Positions 1-10,501 of a DNA stretch of 64,000 nucleotides are shown here, one piece after another; the first letter of the stretch is position 1, and each line of letters begins with the position of its first letter. Origin of the DNA: Microstegium vimineum (lineage: Eukaryota > Streptophyta > Magnoliopsida > Poales > Poaceae); contig CM039130.1 of the NCBI GenBank assembly GCA_022036555.1, positions 19,742,570 to 19,806,569 of the forward strand, read 5' to 3'. The notes below the pieces were generated by a model. That model was given only the letters and a program-made list of their open reading frames with translations, was not told where the DNA came from and did not search any database. Position numbers and translations under genes: made by a program.

Positions 1-223
1 GGTAGTTTCCTGGCAGTTGGAAAACGCTCATAAAGTGTCTGGCTCCACAATAAAGGAAGACACAGATAGGGGTAAGCCCCTATGACTAATTGATAACTAA
101 GTTAACGATAATTTCCGGACTCAATCTAATTAAAAATTCTAGGCTATGCTTTCCCCGGCAACGGTGCCAGAAATGCTTGTTGACACTTCTTAGCGTCGTA
201 CCAAAAATAGAGATAAATCCCTA
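1..223 (-). other. Leader/internal start of gypsy element D
   Basis: This stretch lies just inside the primer-binding site of a minus-strand LTR element, so it should be the untranslated leader running off the window edge. A second, imperfect copy of the primer-site block lies at about 157-178, differing by one base in the CCGG...GCCA core and followed by the same AGAAATGCTT. The junction therefore looks locally duplicated. No coding region is visible. Confidence 0.5.
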
Positions 224-241
224 TCCCCGGCAACGGCGCCA
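224..241 (-). promoter_or_regulatory. Primer-binding site (tRNA-Asp type) of gypsy element D
   Basis: On the minus strand this reads TGGCGCCGTTGCCGGGGA, matching what I recall as the complement of the 3' end of plant tRNA-Asp. Athila/Tat-type Ty3/gypsy elements use this primer. It sits 4 bases from the LTR end at 246, the expected spacing, and it fixes the element on the minus strand. Confidence 0.75.
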
Positions 242-1230
242 GAAATGCTTATGGGTATTTCTTATGACTATTGGATAAATCCGCAAGCACACAGATTATA
301 CCGTTGTAGCACTTCACCTAGGAGTATTCCAAGGTATCGTAATTTATTTTATCCCAAGGGAAAGCTGAGCAAGAAATGATAATTAGAGAGAGGTCCTAGA
401 AAGTACCTTAACTGAGTACCAACTAGTATAGGGGGGTAAATGATAAATGTGATAGGAATGGGTTGATGAATGAAAGAGCCTAGGTAAATGATACTTAGAA
501 CGGACTAGACATATTAGCTAGGTGGGAGGACAATGAGAGAGTACAAGGGACTCCTAAGCAATTCACTCTACTTCAATATACTTAGCTAATTAACTAGTCC
601 TAAACACTATAGTTTGCCTCCTCAATACAAGTATGCTAGGCGAGGTGATAGATCAGTAGGAGGACAAAACTCCTACCGGACCGCGCGCTCTTCTTTTGGG
701 GGCCTTACCTTTTAAGAACTTGCCTATAAACACGTGGTGGAATACAACGACTAGACAAGGCTATCACCTCTTGCTAGCTACCACAAATAATTCATGCATC
801 AAGCGATAACCAAGGATAAGTTAATGTATAAGCACCACCCTTACACACAACTTAATACTTTGACTACGATCACTAATCAAAGCACCCTATGATAGGCAAT
901 GATCGCATACAGGAAAGGTCACAAGGATCACAGACTATAAATGTAAAGGCTATTAAAGAGCAAAAGCATATAACCATACTATATCTAGTATAGTAATGCT
1001 CAAAGTAAATACTAAGTAAAGTAAAGGGAATGGATAATATATTAATAAAGATAAAGTCTTACAAAGAAGGAAAGATACAAGAGCTATACCAGACTTCCCA
1101 GAAGACAACTCCAGAATCCTGAGCAAGCTCGACTCAACTCTAACTCCCACTCTAGACTAACTACTAGAACAATTCAAAGGAATGGAGCTTGTAGGATTCT
1201 TCACCATGTCTAGAGAGGGGGGTATGGCCC

Positions 1231-1240
1231 TCTATTTATA
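1231..1240 (-). promoter_or_regulatory. TATA box of the element D LTR
   Basis: The minus strand reads TATAAATAGA, about 1 kb upstream of the primer site within the LTR. The position and orientation fit the U3 promoter of the minus-strand element. Recognised by sequence only. Confidence 0.5.
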
Positions 1241-1411
1241 GTGGGGGGTGGAGTAGGGGCTACTCCAGCGCCACGTCAGCGATCCAGGGCCTTCCATCCT
1301 CCACCATTGGATCCAACCGACTTAGAAACCGACCAAGACATGGATGGTGGTGATCCAACACGTGGGGGAGGAGTATGGCGGTTGGGGGGGGAGCCAACCG
1401 ACCTATGGGGT

Positions 1412-4382
1412 TGTCACACCCAATTTTAAGAATAAAATTGAATATGAATAACTCGTGTGTGCCCAGAGATCAATCACACACATAAGTCGACAAATCTTTA
1501 AATAGTACCATCACTGAGTGCTTATTACATAACGAATAATATTTATTAAACATAACAGCGGAAAATAAAGATAACTCTCGCAACGAAGCTCCACTTCACA
1601 GGGAACGCCGACTGGTTGACCACTAGCCTAGTACTCCTCACGGTAGTCTTCATAGCCATCTGAAGGGGTTGAGAAAGCAAGAGTGAGCACTTAAAGTACT
1701 CAGCAAGAGTAACATAGGGTTATGAAGCTCAAAGGCTGACACTGTCTGTACTGCGGTTGCTTTTATCTTGGTCAAGTTTTACCAACACTTAGCTTTAGTT
1801 ATGCAAACCCAGTTGATAACCACATGATAAGATTAATAACCATCATTAACAATTAAACATTAAACAACATGATCATCTACACTGTGAGTTTTCCAGGCCG
1901 CTCGTAACCATGAGCACGGCTATCATGATAGATTTACACTCTGCAGAGGTTATACACTTTACCCACAAGCCATGTTGCCCATATGCCCGGGTTTATACCT
2001 CCCATAACACTTCCAAGGTGAGTGGGCAGGGAACACTATGAAGTCTTTCAAAAGTCTTCCCAACATGTTGTCAGACCCTACGGACCCAAGGGCAAGGGGT
2101 ATGTAAAGCCCCTACTCGATGGTACCTTTCGAAGCGGTAACCACCCTAGGACATGCCCTACAACCAGCTCGGCAATGGTGCCTTTCACGAACTGTCAACA
2201 TGCCAGTACGAATCTTCATACTTGACTAAAGCCAGAGCCATTATAGCACTCATGGTTGCATTTAAGTCCCAGCTTTTGCCCTACAGTGGGGTCCTATTTC
2301 ATGTTGCTATAAAAGCCAATTTTATCTCATTGTTGCATATATCATTAATCAACATTCGATTCAATATTCATTATGTAAAGCATAGCAAAGCTACCCAAAT
2401 GCATGAAACCCATGGTGACAAGGTAAAGGATAACAAAGCTATGGTATAGATCTAATAGGAATCAAATTAGACACATGCAATCATGACTAGATGAATTAGG
2501 GTGAAATAGGTAACAAGGATGATCCCATGTTAAACTTGCCTTGATCCCAAAGCTCTTGGTGATCCTGATCTGCTGCAAAGAACTCTTGCTCACCGAAGAT
2601 CTCACCGGTTGTACTCGATCAACATCACCACGCAATCATCCGAACAATCATACACGAAGCAAATAAGATATGATCAGAACATTACACCATAAACAATAAA
2701 GAGGTTTTGAAAAGATTATAAAACAGATCTATACTTTACTACGATCACAAAGACGCGAGAACCACGCTAATCGGATCTAAAATGAATAAGTTATAGATTA
2801 AACAGGATTTTGAAAAGGGCAAGATTAAAGAATTACCAAATTAATTTACTTTGATTTTCAAAAGTAATTAACATAGATGAAATCTATACTACTGGATAGA
2901 GCATAAAATTACGGATCTAACGCAACTTGAACGGATCGATTTGGATTTAAAACGAGCAAATTATAAGCATTTGAAATTCAGTGGCAAAACTGTAATTAGG
3001 GTTTTTCTTTTAAAATCGAATCAAACTGATCTGAAAAGGGAATACGTTTTCAAAAGGGGAAAGCGCATTGCTGGAATCCGCTTTAGGACAGCGGGTTGAG
3101 GACTAGAAAAAGGCAGGGGCTCTTTAGCAAAGTTACCACCCGAAGGGGTATCGGCCAATCTGGGTCGTTGGATCTGATGTCGGTGGTTCAGATTAGAATA
3201 GAGGGGAGAGAGGGAGGGAGTGGGCGGCGCTGTGGCCGGAGTATGGCGGCGCGCGGCGGCGCCATGACCGGCCGAGCCTGAGGCTCATCGGCGTAAGCCG
3301 ATCGGGAGCTTTGGTGCCCCGTTTTCAAATCCGAGCACATTGGGAGATAGAGGACGACAGCGCGAGTTCGCCTAGGGCAACGGCGAGGCTCGGGGATGGA
3401 CGGGAAGCACCGACGGCGGTGAACCGCGGCGGCGGGTGCTCTGCGCAAGGCGGTTAGGGGCTCGGGTGTCCAATCCGGCTGGGAAAAGGCTCGGGGAGCA
3501 AGAGGAGAGCACGGCGAACCCACCCAGGGCCACTACGGGGCTCGATCGAGGGCGGAGGAAGGTCGTCGACGGTGGACAGCAGTAGCGGAGCCACTGTGCA
3601 CGACGGCGAGGTCCAACAGAGCACAACAGAGGGAGAAAAGAGAGAGGAACGACGTTCCGTAGACACACAAAGGTGATGCGAGGGCCGGAGAGGCTTACCG
3701 CGGTCGGAGACGCACAGAACGGCGGTTGGGCGGCTCAGCGGCGTGCTTCGTTCGGTGGCGGCGCTGCTATAGCTTGCGGGTCGAGACAAGGACGAGGCGA
3801 GGACGAGAGGGGGCGGCGCTATTTATGGCGGGCCGAGGGGAGGAGAGTCCCACGCGGAGGGGAGCGTGGAAACCGCAGGGGAAGGCGGTTGCGGCGTCGG
3901 CGGACGCGGCGTTGCGGCGCGCCAGAGTCCGGAGCGGACACGGGAAGGAGAAGAGGGCGGCTGACACGCGGGGCCACATCATCAGCGGGAGAGAGAGAGA
4001 GGGAGGTGCGGCTCTGCGCGGGCCTGTGGCCGAGTTGGGCCAGCCCACTGCGGAGAGAAGGAAAGGGAGAGAGAGAGCAGGCCGGGCTGACGACTGGGCC
4101 GAAAGGAGATAGGGAGCGGGTTTCAGTTTTCCTTTTTCTTTTCTTTTTCCAAACATTTTCCAAATTTATTTTCAAAGTGGATTTGAATTATATTCTTTGA
4201 ATTTTGGAAACCAACCAAACAAGAAAATGTAGAGGCATCAAATGCATCACATAAGTTAACCCTAGCATGATATTTAATTTAGTTTTATTTATTGAATTCT
4301 ATGCTTCACAGAGATTATTTGAAATAAATCAAATTAAACAAATTCAAACCTAATTTACTAATTCAAATTTTAGGGTGTTACA
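1412..4382 (-). mobile_element. Solo LTR S1 (gypsy, about 3 kb), perfect 5-bp TSD
   Basis: The insertion starts TGTCACACCC and ends GGGTGTTACA, which are near-perfect inverted termini. It is flanked by GGGGT at 1407-1411 and 4383-4387, a clean target-site duplication. No primer site, polypurine tract or coding domain lies inside, so this is a solo LTR left by LTR-LTR recombination. On the minus strand it reads TGTAACACCC, an AT-rich U3, a GC-rich block (about 3000-4100) with a TATA-like box, then AT-rich sequence ending GGGTGTGACA. It is the same family as S2 (35483-39051), which is 598 bp longer, and is related to LTR X. The size and layout resemble Tekay/Del-type chromovirus LTRs, but the lineage is not proven. 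The open frames in the GC-rich block run on all strands and look spurious. Confidence 0.9.
3819..3828 (-). promoter_or_regulatory. TATA-like box of solo LTR S1
   Basis: The minus strand reads CCATAAATAG at the downstream edge of the GC-rich block. S2 has a comparable ATTTAAG-type box in the same place. This supports minus-strand polarity of the LTR. Confidence 0.4.
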
Positions 4383-4507
4383 GGGGTGGATCGCCCGATC
4401 CCCCCTATGGCCAGTGGGCCCTCTCTTGCCTCCTTGGATGAAGTCCCACTGGTTAGGGACTAAGTGGGTCCTGGTGGGCCCAGGTGTGGATCGGCCGACC
4501 CCCCTCT

Positions 4508-5120
4508 TGATACATCCAGCCCAGGTAGGGTTGGCCGAGGCCCGATAAATTGAGGTTGCCCGGACCCCAACAGTTCTTAGGCACACCCACTCAGAGAAAG
4601 GCCCAATCTCCCTAAAAAACTACTCTGATAGGGGAAGGGTGGCTCTCCCTTTTAAGGTGGCTTCCTCCGCCCAAGCTAAGCAAGGTGGAATTATTCAGAG
4701 GCTCACACGTTCGCCGTCCGACTACAACTGGGCCACTTAGCCCATTATTTGTTGCGTCTTTGCCAACGGGTAATAATGGAGGATGTCCTCATCATTCCCA
4801 CCCCCTTAAACAAGGGCCCAACTCTGATACCAAATGATACATCCGGCCCAGGTAGGGTTGGCCGAGGCCCGATAAATTGAGGTTGTCCGGACCCCAACAG
4901 TTCTTAGGCACACCCACTCAGAGAAAGGCCCAATCTCCCTAAAAAACTACTCTGATAGGGGAAGGGTGGCTCTCCCTTTTAAGGTGGCTTCCTCCGCCCA
5001 AGCTAAGCAAGGTGGAATTATTCAGAGGCTCACACGTTCGCCGCCCGACTACAACTGGGTCACTTAGCCCATTATTTGTTGCGTCTTTGCCAACGGGTCA
5101 TAATGGAGGATGTCCTATCA
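4508..5120 (-). mobile_element. Complete TRIM (miniature LTR retrotransposon), 613 bp
   Basis: Two near-identical direct repeats, 4508-4794 (287 bp) and 4835-5120 (286 bp), both start TGATACATCC and end ATCA. They are separated by only 40 bp. The unit is flanked by CCTCT at 4503-4507 and 5121-5125, a perfect 5-bp target duplication. On the minus strand the 40-bp internal part carries a TGGTATCAGAG primer site (initiator tRNA-Met) followed by an AAGGGGGTGGG polypurine tract. These are all the parts of an LTR retrotransposon without coding capacity, so it is a TRIM/SMART-type element that must use proteins from another element. The two LTRs differ at only a handful of positions, suggesting fairly recent insertion. 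It lies inside the element D LTR. I do not see a 5S-like block, so it does not look like Cassandra. Confidence 0.9.
4795..4834 (-). promoter_or_regulatory. TRIM internal domain: primer site plus polypurine tract
   Basis: Read on the minus strand, the 40 bases begin TTTGGTATCAGAG (initiator-Met primer site) and end in a purine run AAGGGGGTGGGAA directly before the 3' LTR. Almost the whole internal region is priming signal, close to the minimum possible. Confidence 0.8.
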
Positions 5121-5514
5121 CCTCTTGGGGGTTCTGGCCCACCTCTGCTGTCCTGATGTTGGCCCCACTTGTCATTGATATTAATTACTAGTTCTGAGGT
5201 GGTTGTCACGTTTATCTCCTTGGTGTGGGCCCATGGATCCATGTGCTTTGCTTGTGAGCCGTTGAGAGAAAGCATAGAGTGATCCAAGGGTTGGAAATCA
5301 CTCTGGGATGCTTCTCTTGGATCATGGCCGGGAGGGGAGCCAAGTGGGCCCATAGGGTGGTCGGCTGACCCCCTATGTGGGTCCCACTAGCTCTCACTTG
5401 CTTCATTTGTTCATTCCTGCACTCAAACACTCATGGATATGTGGAACTGGTTATTTGATAAAATATGCTCATGATGTGTTTGTTTTATCCTTGATCCAGA
5501 GGTTGGTGGCAACA

Positions 5515-6434
5515 TTTTAGATATGTAAAAGATAGTCATAACTTGTACCAACAAAGACCTAAACTATCAAAGACTAAAATGACTAAAATTATAGGAACTG
5601 GAGCTTGAACTCGTCATATCTAGCCTGAAGCTACGCGTGAGCTATTACCTGAGTGGCTGCCTATCTCCTCTGATCCTCGGCCAGACGCCGCTACTCCTCG
5701 GCCTGTCGCCTCTGCTCCTCAGCTTGTCACTACTGCTCAGCCTGCATCCTATCAAGGATGGCAAGGAGTGCTGGGTTGGAGGTGGCCTGAGCTAGGAGTG
5801 GGCTCACCGGTCAGCTTACTGTAGCTCGCTGACAAGTCTCGTGTCATCTCGGAAATGGAAGCAGCCCGGGTCGAGGTGAAGCCAATCTGAAATGGTGTCT
5901 GACCCATAGAAATGAACCACTAGGAGACCTAAACTATCGGAGAATAAAACGGCTAAAATGACAGGAACTAGAGCTTGAACTCATCATATCTAGCCTAAAG
6001 CTGCACCTGAGTTATTGCCTGAGCTGTTACCCGAGCGACTGCCTATCTCCTCTGATCCTCGGCCAGACGCCGCTACTCCTCTGCCTATCTCCTCTGCTCC
6101 TCGGCCTATCACTACTGCTCAGCCTGCATCCTATCAAGGATGGCAAGGAGTGCTGGGTCAGAGGTGGCCTGAGCTGGAGCAGAGCGGGAGCCACCTGCGT
6201 GATCGTGTGAGCATGGAGCCACAAGTGACATGGGCTTGTAGTCATTGTCCGTGCTATCAGACGGGACGTCGTCGGGAGCATTGCCCTCTAGCTGTGTGTC
6301 AAGTGCGGCGAGCTCCGACTCGGCGAGGCCCTGAACTATAGCGTCCTCCTGCTCCTCTGTCTCTAGCACTGCGCCTACCTGATGTGTCTTAGGATCTCCT
6401 CAGCCTCTACCTTCGCCTCGGTAACCCTGTCCAG
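5515..6434 (-). pseudogene. Tandemly duplicated coiled-coil pseudogene fragment
   Basis: A segment starting near 5566 is repeated from about 5930 (offset near 370 bp), each copy beginning GACCTAAACTATC. On the minus strand both copies encode ...LLAILDRMQAEQ followed by a Glu/Gln/Arg-rich stretch (QAEEQRR, LAEDQRR) broken by several stops, typical of a coiled-coil tail. The copy at 6112-6369 keeps an 85-codon frame ending in that motif. Similar tails occur in proteins carried by grass retrotransposons, but I cannot name the family. There is no start codon, promoter or intact exon. The segment lies between the presumed start of the element D LTR and the start of LTR X at 6435. Confidence 0.5.
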
Positions 6435-7147
6435 TGTAACACCCCAAATTTTGCTTTCTAGAAACTAGAGCTAAAATGATTTAATTATGGTTTTATTTGG
6501 TCATGAAAATGTAGGAAATTAAAAACTTTTATCAAATTAAAACTTCTAAGAGCTAGCAAATGTTTGTGCACTCATGCCTCTGCATATGGTTTAATGTATG
6601 TGTGGTTTTGTTAAAAATGCAAAGGAATTTAAAAGTATTCCAAAACTCTTTTTCAAAATTCAATTGAAAAATGATTTATTAAAATCCTCGTTTAAGCATC
6701 AAATAAGTTTCATCCTTTTATTTAAAATAAAACGAAAAGTTGTGTTATAAAATTTTGTGTTTTTGTTTTATAAAATTTAAAAGAGAGTGTTTGAATTCAA
6801 ACTACTATGTTTGAATTTGAGCATGTTTTGGAAAAATAGTTTTCAAAAAAAGGAAAAAACCTTTTTCCTTCCCTCCGTCCCCCTTCCTCCCTTTTGGACC
6901 GCTCGCGCAGCCGGCCCAGCTTCCCCCCTTTTCCTCTCTCACCCGCGCACCCGCCCGCTCACCCCCCGTCTCGCTGCCACCTAGGGCCAGCACGTCAGTG
7001 CGACCTGCACCCACTGACCACCCGGCCCCGCCTGTCACCGCCCACTCCTCTCCTACCTCCAGTCAAAACGATGAGCGTCGTCGATGCCCTTTCTCCCCTT
7101 CTCGTAACTGCCACCATGAGTGGCCCACCAGCGCCGCCCCATCCGCT
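6435..7147 (+). mobile_element. LTR X, left part (cut by Sirevirus A)
   Basis: Starts TGTAACACCCC and resembles the minus-strand reading of S1/S2 base by base at its start, so it is a related LTR in the opposite orientation. The AT-rich U3 gives way to a GC-rich block at about 6860-7147, where Sirevirus A inserted. The right part resumes at 28084 with a TATA box. The insertion duplicated CCGC(T/G) at 7143-7147 and 28084-28088, one mismatch. Short frames here are noise. Confidence 0.7.
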
Positions 7148-8945
7148 TGAAAGGTCCTAGATGGCTAGAGGGGGGTGAATAGCCTAATAAAAATTCTACA
7201 AAACACTAGAGGAAAGGTTAGATTAATACTGAAGTGAAGCTTTCTTGCTCTAGCTCTACTAGGGGTGCAAGCCACCTATCTAAGCAATTATAGTTAGATG
7301 AGTGTCTAACAATCAATAGCAAAACCTAAGACACTCAACTCAAGCTAGGAAGAACAACTAACAAGCTAAACTAACAACCTAGCAAGAGAGTGAACTAGGC
7401 AAGAAATGAAAGAACTAAATACAAGTGAGGAGGTGATTGTTATACCGATGCCTTGTGAAAAGAATATACCAATGTCAATAGCCAATCACAAGATGATCAC
7501 CAAGAGTAGCTAGGAGACGAGGTTGACACAAAGATTTTCTCCCGAGGTTCACTTGGTTGCCACCAAGCTAGTCCCCGTTGTGTCGACTACTCAAATGGTG
7601 ATTCCGTGGCTGATAGGCAATCACAAGCTTAGCCCACTACTCGGGCGCCACAAGAATTCACCGAAATAAAAGTAACTCAATGACACGAGCAATCCACTAG
7701 AGTTACCCTTTGGCGCTCCACCGAGGTGGGTACAAGCCCTCTCACAATAAATGAAGCCAGCCACAAACAATCTCCAACATGTGCCGAAGCTTCTCCACCG
7801 CCTGAGCCGTCTAGGTGTTGGCAAAAACCAATAATAACAAGAAAACCGTGGCGATGACGAACACCAAGTGCTAATAGATGCAAATCACTAAGCAAATGCA
7901 CTTGGATGCACTCTATCTCTTTTGGAATGAACAAGTGATCAAAGAGATGAGTGGGAGAGGTTCACCATAGCTCACAAGAGTATGCAAGAATGGAATGAAG
8001 CAAGAGAGAGAGCTAGAACCAGCCATGGGCCTTAAATAGACCCCCTTCAAAAACTAGCTGTTACTGCTAAGAAGTGTCCAACGGACGCTCTTCAATGTTG
8101 CATCGGACACTCCATTACCAACGTCCGTTGCGTGTCCAAAGAGTATCCAGAGAGCTGCTGCGTCCAATGGACGCGTCTGTTTCCTTGTCGTTGGATGCTC
8201 GGTAGCGTCCGTTGCCCTTGTGTCTGTGAGTTTTCCAACCATCGAACGCTCATCCGAGTTAAGCCTAGCGTCCTTTGCGATCTTTTCAGCGTTCGTTGAT
8301 GTCATCCGTCGCGAGTATAGAGAGCTTCCCGACAGCTCCCTCATCCATTGGACGCGTCTGTCGCATAGCCATCAGACGCTCTTTAGCGTCCGTTGTAAAG
8401 TCTGCGCTGAAGCTGAGTTAGGGTTATGCATCAGACGCTCTGATGCCCTTGAGCCAGCGTCCGTCGCCAGTGTTCGATGCATTTGTCTTGATCCTTTCTT
8501 TCCTCTATCTTTTCAATCCTTGCTCCAATGTGCCAAACACTTAGAGTACTTCCTTAGTGCAGGTGTTTAGCATATATTTTATGTCTTTTAAGCAAGGTTA
8601 TGTAACTAGGTTGATTAATGCAAATGCAAGAAGGACCACACCTAGTAGCACTTGATAACCGCAATCACAACACGTTTTCCCCTTCTTGATATTACGGCTA
8701 TCTATCCTAAATGTGATCACACTCTATAGTGTCTTGATCACTAAACCGAAAATGGCCCTATAGTTATACCTTTGCCTTGATCCATTTCCAATCCATCTTT
8801 TCCTTGTCCATGGAGTACTTGATCCATCATGATCATCCATCTAGCTCCATGTTTCAAGTTGGATCACCCTAGCTAGATCACATGCTTAAGCATAGGGTTA
8901 GTCCATAGGATTCATCAATGAACCATAACCAAACTTGGGCTTTCA
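7148..8945 (-). repeat. 3' LTR of Sirevirus A
   Basis: 1798 bp, TGAAAGGTCC at the low end and GGGCTTTCA at the high end. A TATA-like box (minus strand TCTATTTAAG) is at 8031-8040. The U3 part (about 8070-8480) holds many dispersed copies of GCGTCCG or GACGC-like motifs. The short open frames here have no protein-like features. Confidence 0.88.
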
Positions 8946-9880
8946 ATCTCCCCCTTTTTGGTAATTGATGACAACCTTTCACAAATGAATATATTGAATG
9001 AAAATTTCAACTTTGGTAGTATTAGCTCCCCCTACATATGTGATATATGAGTTTGGTTCATTTTGATCACATGTGCATAAAAGGAATTGTGGGAGAGTGA
9101 ATGCTACCAAATGATGCTAAGGTATAAGAAATGGACCTTTGAAGCATGATACCAATCGGAGTGCAATATTATACCATCCTTAGCACCATGAACGCATAGA
9201 AACCACTTGAGAGCAAACTTGAAATACTACTTGAAAATCTTAACTTTAAAAATCTAAGCATGCTAGTACTTCAAGCATCAAGGAAATTATGTTTCTACCA
9301 CACAAGCAAGTCATGAATATAAATACATATGCAAGCAAGCACTTATGAATGCACAAGGATATGCAACAACTTTATTCATAGGCTTGCTCCCCCTACTTGT
9401 TTGCTTTTATTTTCAAAATTTTCAAATATTTCTTTGTGGTACTTACTTCTTCCCCTTTGTCATCTATTATCATAAAAGATGTGCTCAAAGAGTTGATTAT
9501 TGGAGAGAAGCTTAGTTGTGGATCAATCTAGATTACTTGTTCAACATAGTTAACTCGGTTTCAACCATGAACAAGCTTCTTCACACATCCTAGAATGGTT
9601 ATCTTGCCCATGTTGAGTTAACCAATTGAAGGTCATATTCTAGATCAAGCACTAGGATTGCAAGCCTACAAACATGTCATATGCTACCACTAGATCATAT
9701 TAAGCATAGAAGCAATAGTGGTACCATATAAGCATCCAATTCATTTTATTTTCATGAATGATCCTAATGCATTGATGTCTAGATGCACTACACAAGTCCT
9801 AAGAAAAGGATGAATGACATGTCAATCAACTTTTACCTTGCATAGCTCGAAGGAGAGGCATGTCATATATTTGGGGTGCA
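8946..9880 (-). promoter_or_regulatory. Sirevirus A 3' noncoding region with repeated polypurine-like tracts
   Basis: Directly upstream of the 3' LTR (minus strand) is the tract CCAAAAAGGGGGAGA (8946-8961). Further purine tracts of the same kind lie at 9024-9035 and 9384-9397 (GTAGGGGGAGC type) and 9446-9464 (GACAAAGGGGAAGAAG type). Multiple conserved tracts in this position are a known Sirevirus trait. The rest is AT-rich with no open frame of note. Confidence 0.7.
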
Positions 9881-10285
9881 TCAACTCATATTTGATAAGT
9901 CAAGAATGTTCAATTCATTTCTTATCTTGCAAAATCTCTTCTCATCTAATGGCTTGGTGAATATATCGTCAAGTTGATCATCAGTGCCAACACTTGTAAT
10001 TGTAATATCACCCTTTTGTTGATGATCTCTTATGAAGTGGTGCCTTATGTCAATGTGCTTGGTTCTTGAATGTTGAACCAGATTGTTGGTTAGCTTCACC
10101 GCACTTTGATTGTCACATAGCAATGGCACTTGCTTGAATTTAATTCCAAAGTCATTCAAAGTTGCTTTCATCCAAAGCAATTGAGCACAACAGCTACCCG
10201 CACTTATGTATTTGGCTTCGGCGGTAGAGAGTGCAACCCTATTTTGCTTCTTTGATGACCAAGATACAAGTGACATGCCTAGCAA
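9881..10285 (-). pseudogene. Sirevirus A RNase H domain and pol C-terminus
   Basis: A 134-codon frame matches the Ty1/copia RNase H. It contains SWSSKKQ, STAEAKYISAGSC with the catalytic Glu, LLCDNQSAV with a catalytic Asp, and the HHFIRDH...KGDITI tail, ending in a natural stop. RNase H degrades the RNA strand during reverse transcription. The beginning of the domain, with the first catalytic Asp, lies in 10286-10501, where the frame is broken, so the domain is separated from RT and not functional. Confidence 0.8.
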
Positions 10286-10501
10286 TTAACATGTGCCCGA
10301 TGTGCTCTTTCTATCAACACTGCATCCCGCATAGTCAGAGTCCGAATATTAAATCAACTCAAAGTTAGACCCCTTGGGATACCACAATCCAACATCTTGT
10401 GTATGCTTCAAGTACCACAATATTCTCTTTGTAGCCTTCAAGTGACTTTCTCTTAGAGAGGCTTGAAATCTTGTACACATGCATACACTAAACATGACAT
10501 C

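Larger units (their letters stand above)
246..5514 (-). mobile_element. 5' LTR of gypsy element D, split by S1 and a TRIM
   Basis: One LTR begins (minus strand) at about 5514 with TGTTGCC and ends at 246 with ATAAGCA next to the tRNA-Asp primer site. It is interrupted by solo LTR S1 (1412-4382) and by a TRIM (4508-5120). Removing both leaves about 1.7 kb. A TATA-like box on the minus strand near 1231 agrees with the orientation. The lower end is well supported by the primer site. The upper end is chosen only from a terminal TG and a change in sequence character, so it could be off by tens of bases. No target duplication could be tested because the element leaves the window. Confidence 0.55.

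Noticed and set aside
157..178. Second tRNA-Asp primer-site-like block
   Set aside because: One base off the consensus and not next to an LTR end. Taken as a local duplication of the real site at 224-241.
3188..4200. Several overlapping open frames of 110-175 codons on both strands
   Set aside because: They lie in the GC-rich block of solo LTR S1, overlap in many frames, and are Arg/Gly/Pro-rich without any domain. GC-rich sequence has few stops by chance.
4508..5120. Two independent solo LTRs
   Set aside because: A single CCTCT target duplication flanks the pair and the 40-bp spacer carries a primer site and a polypurine tract, so it is one TRIM.
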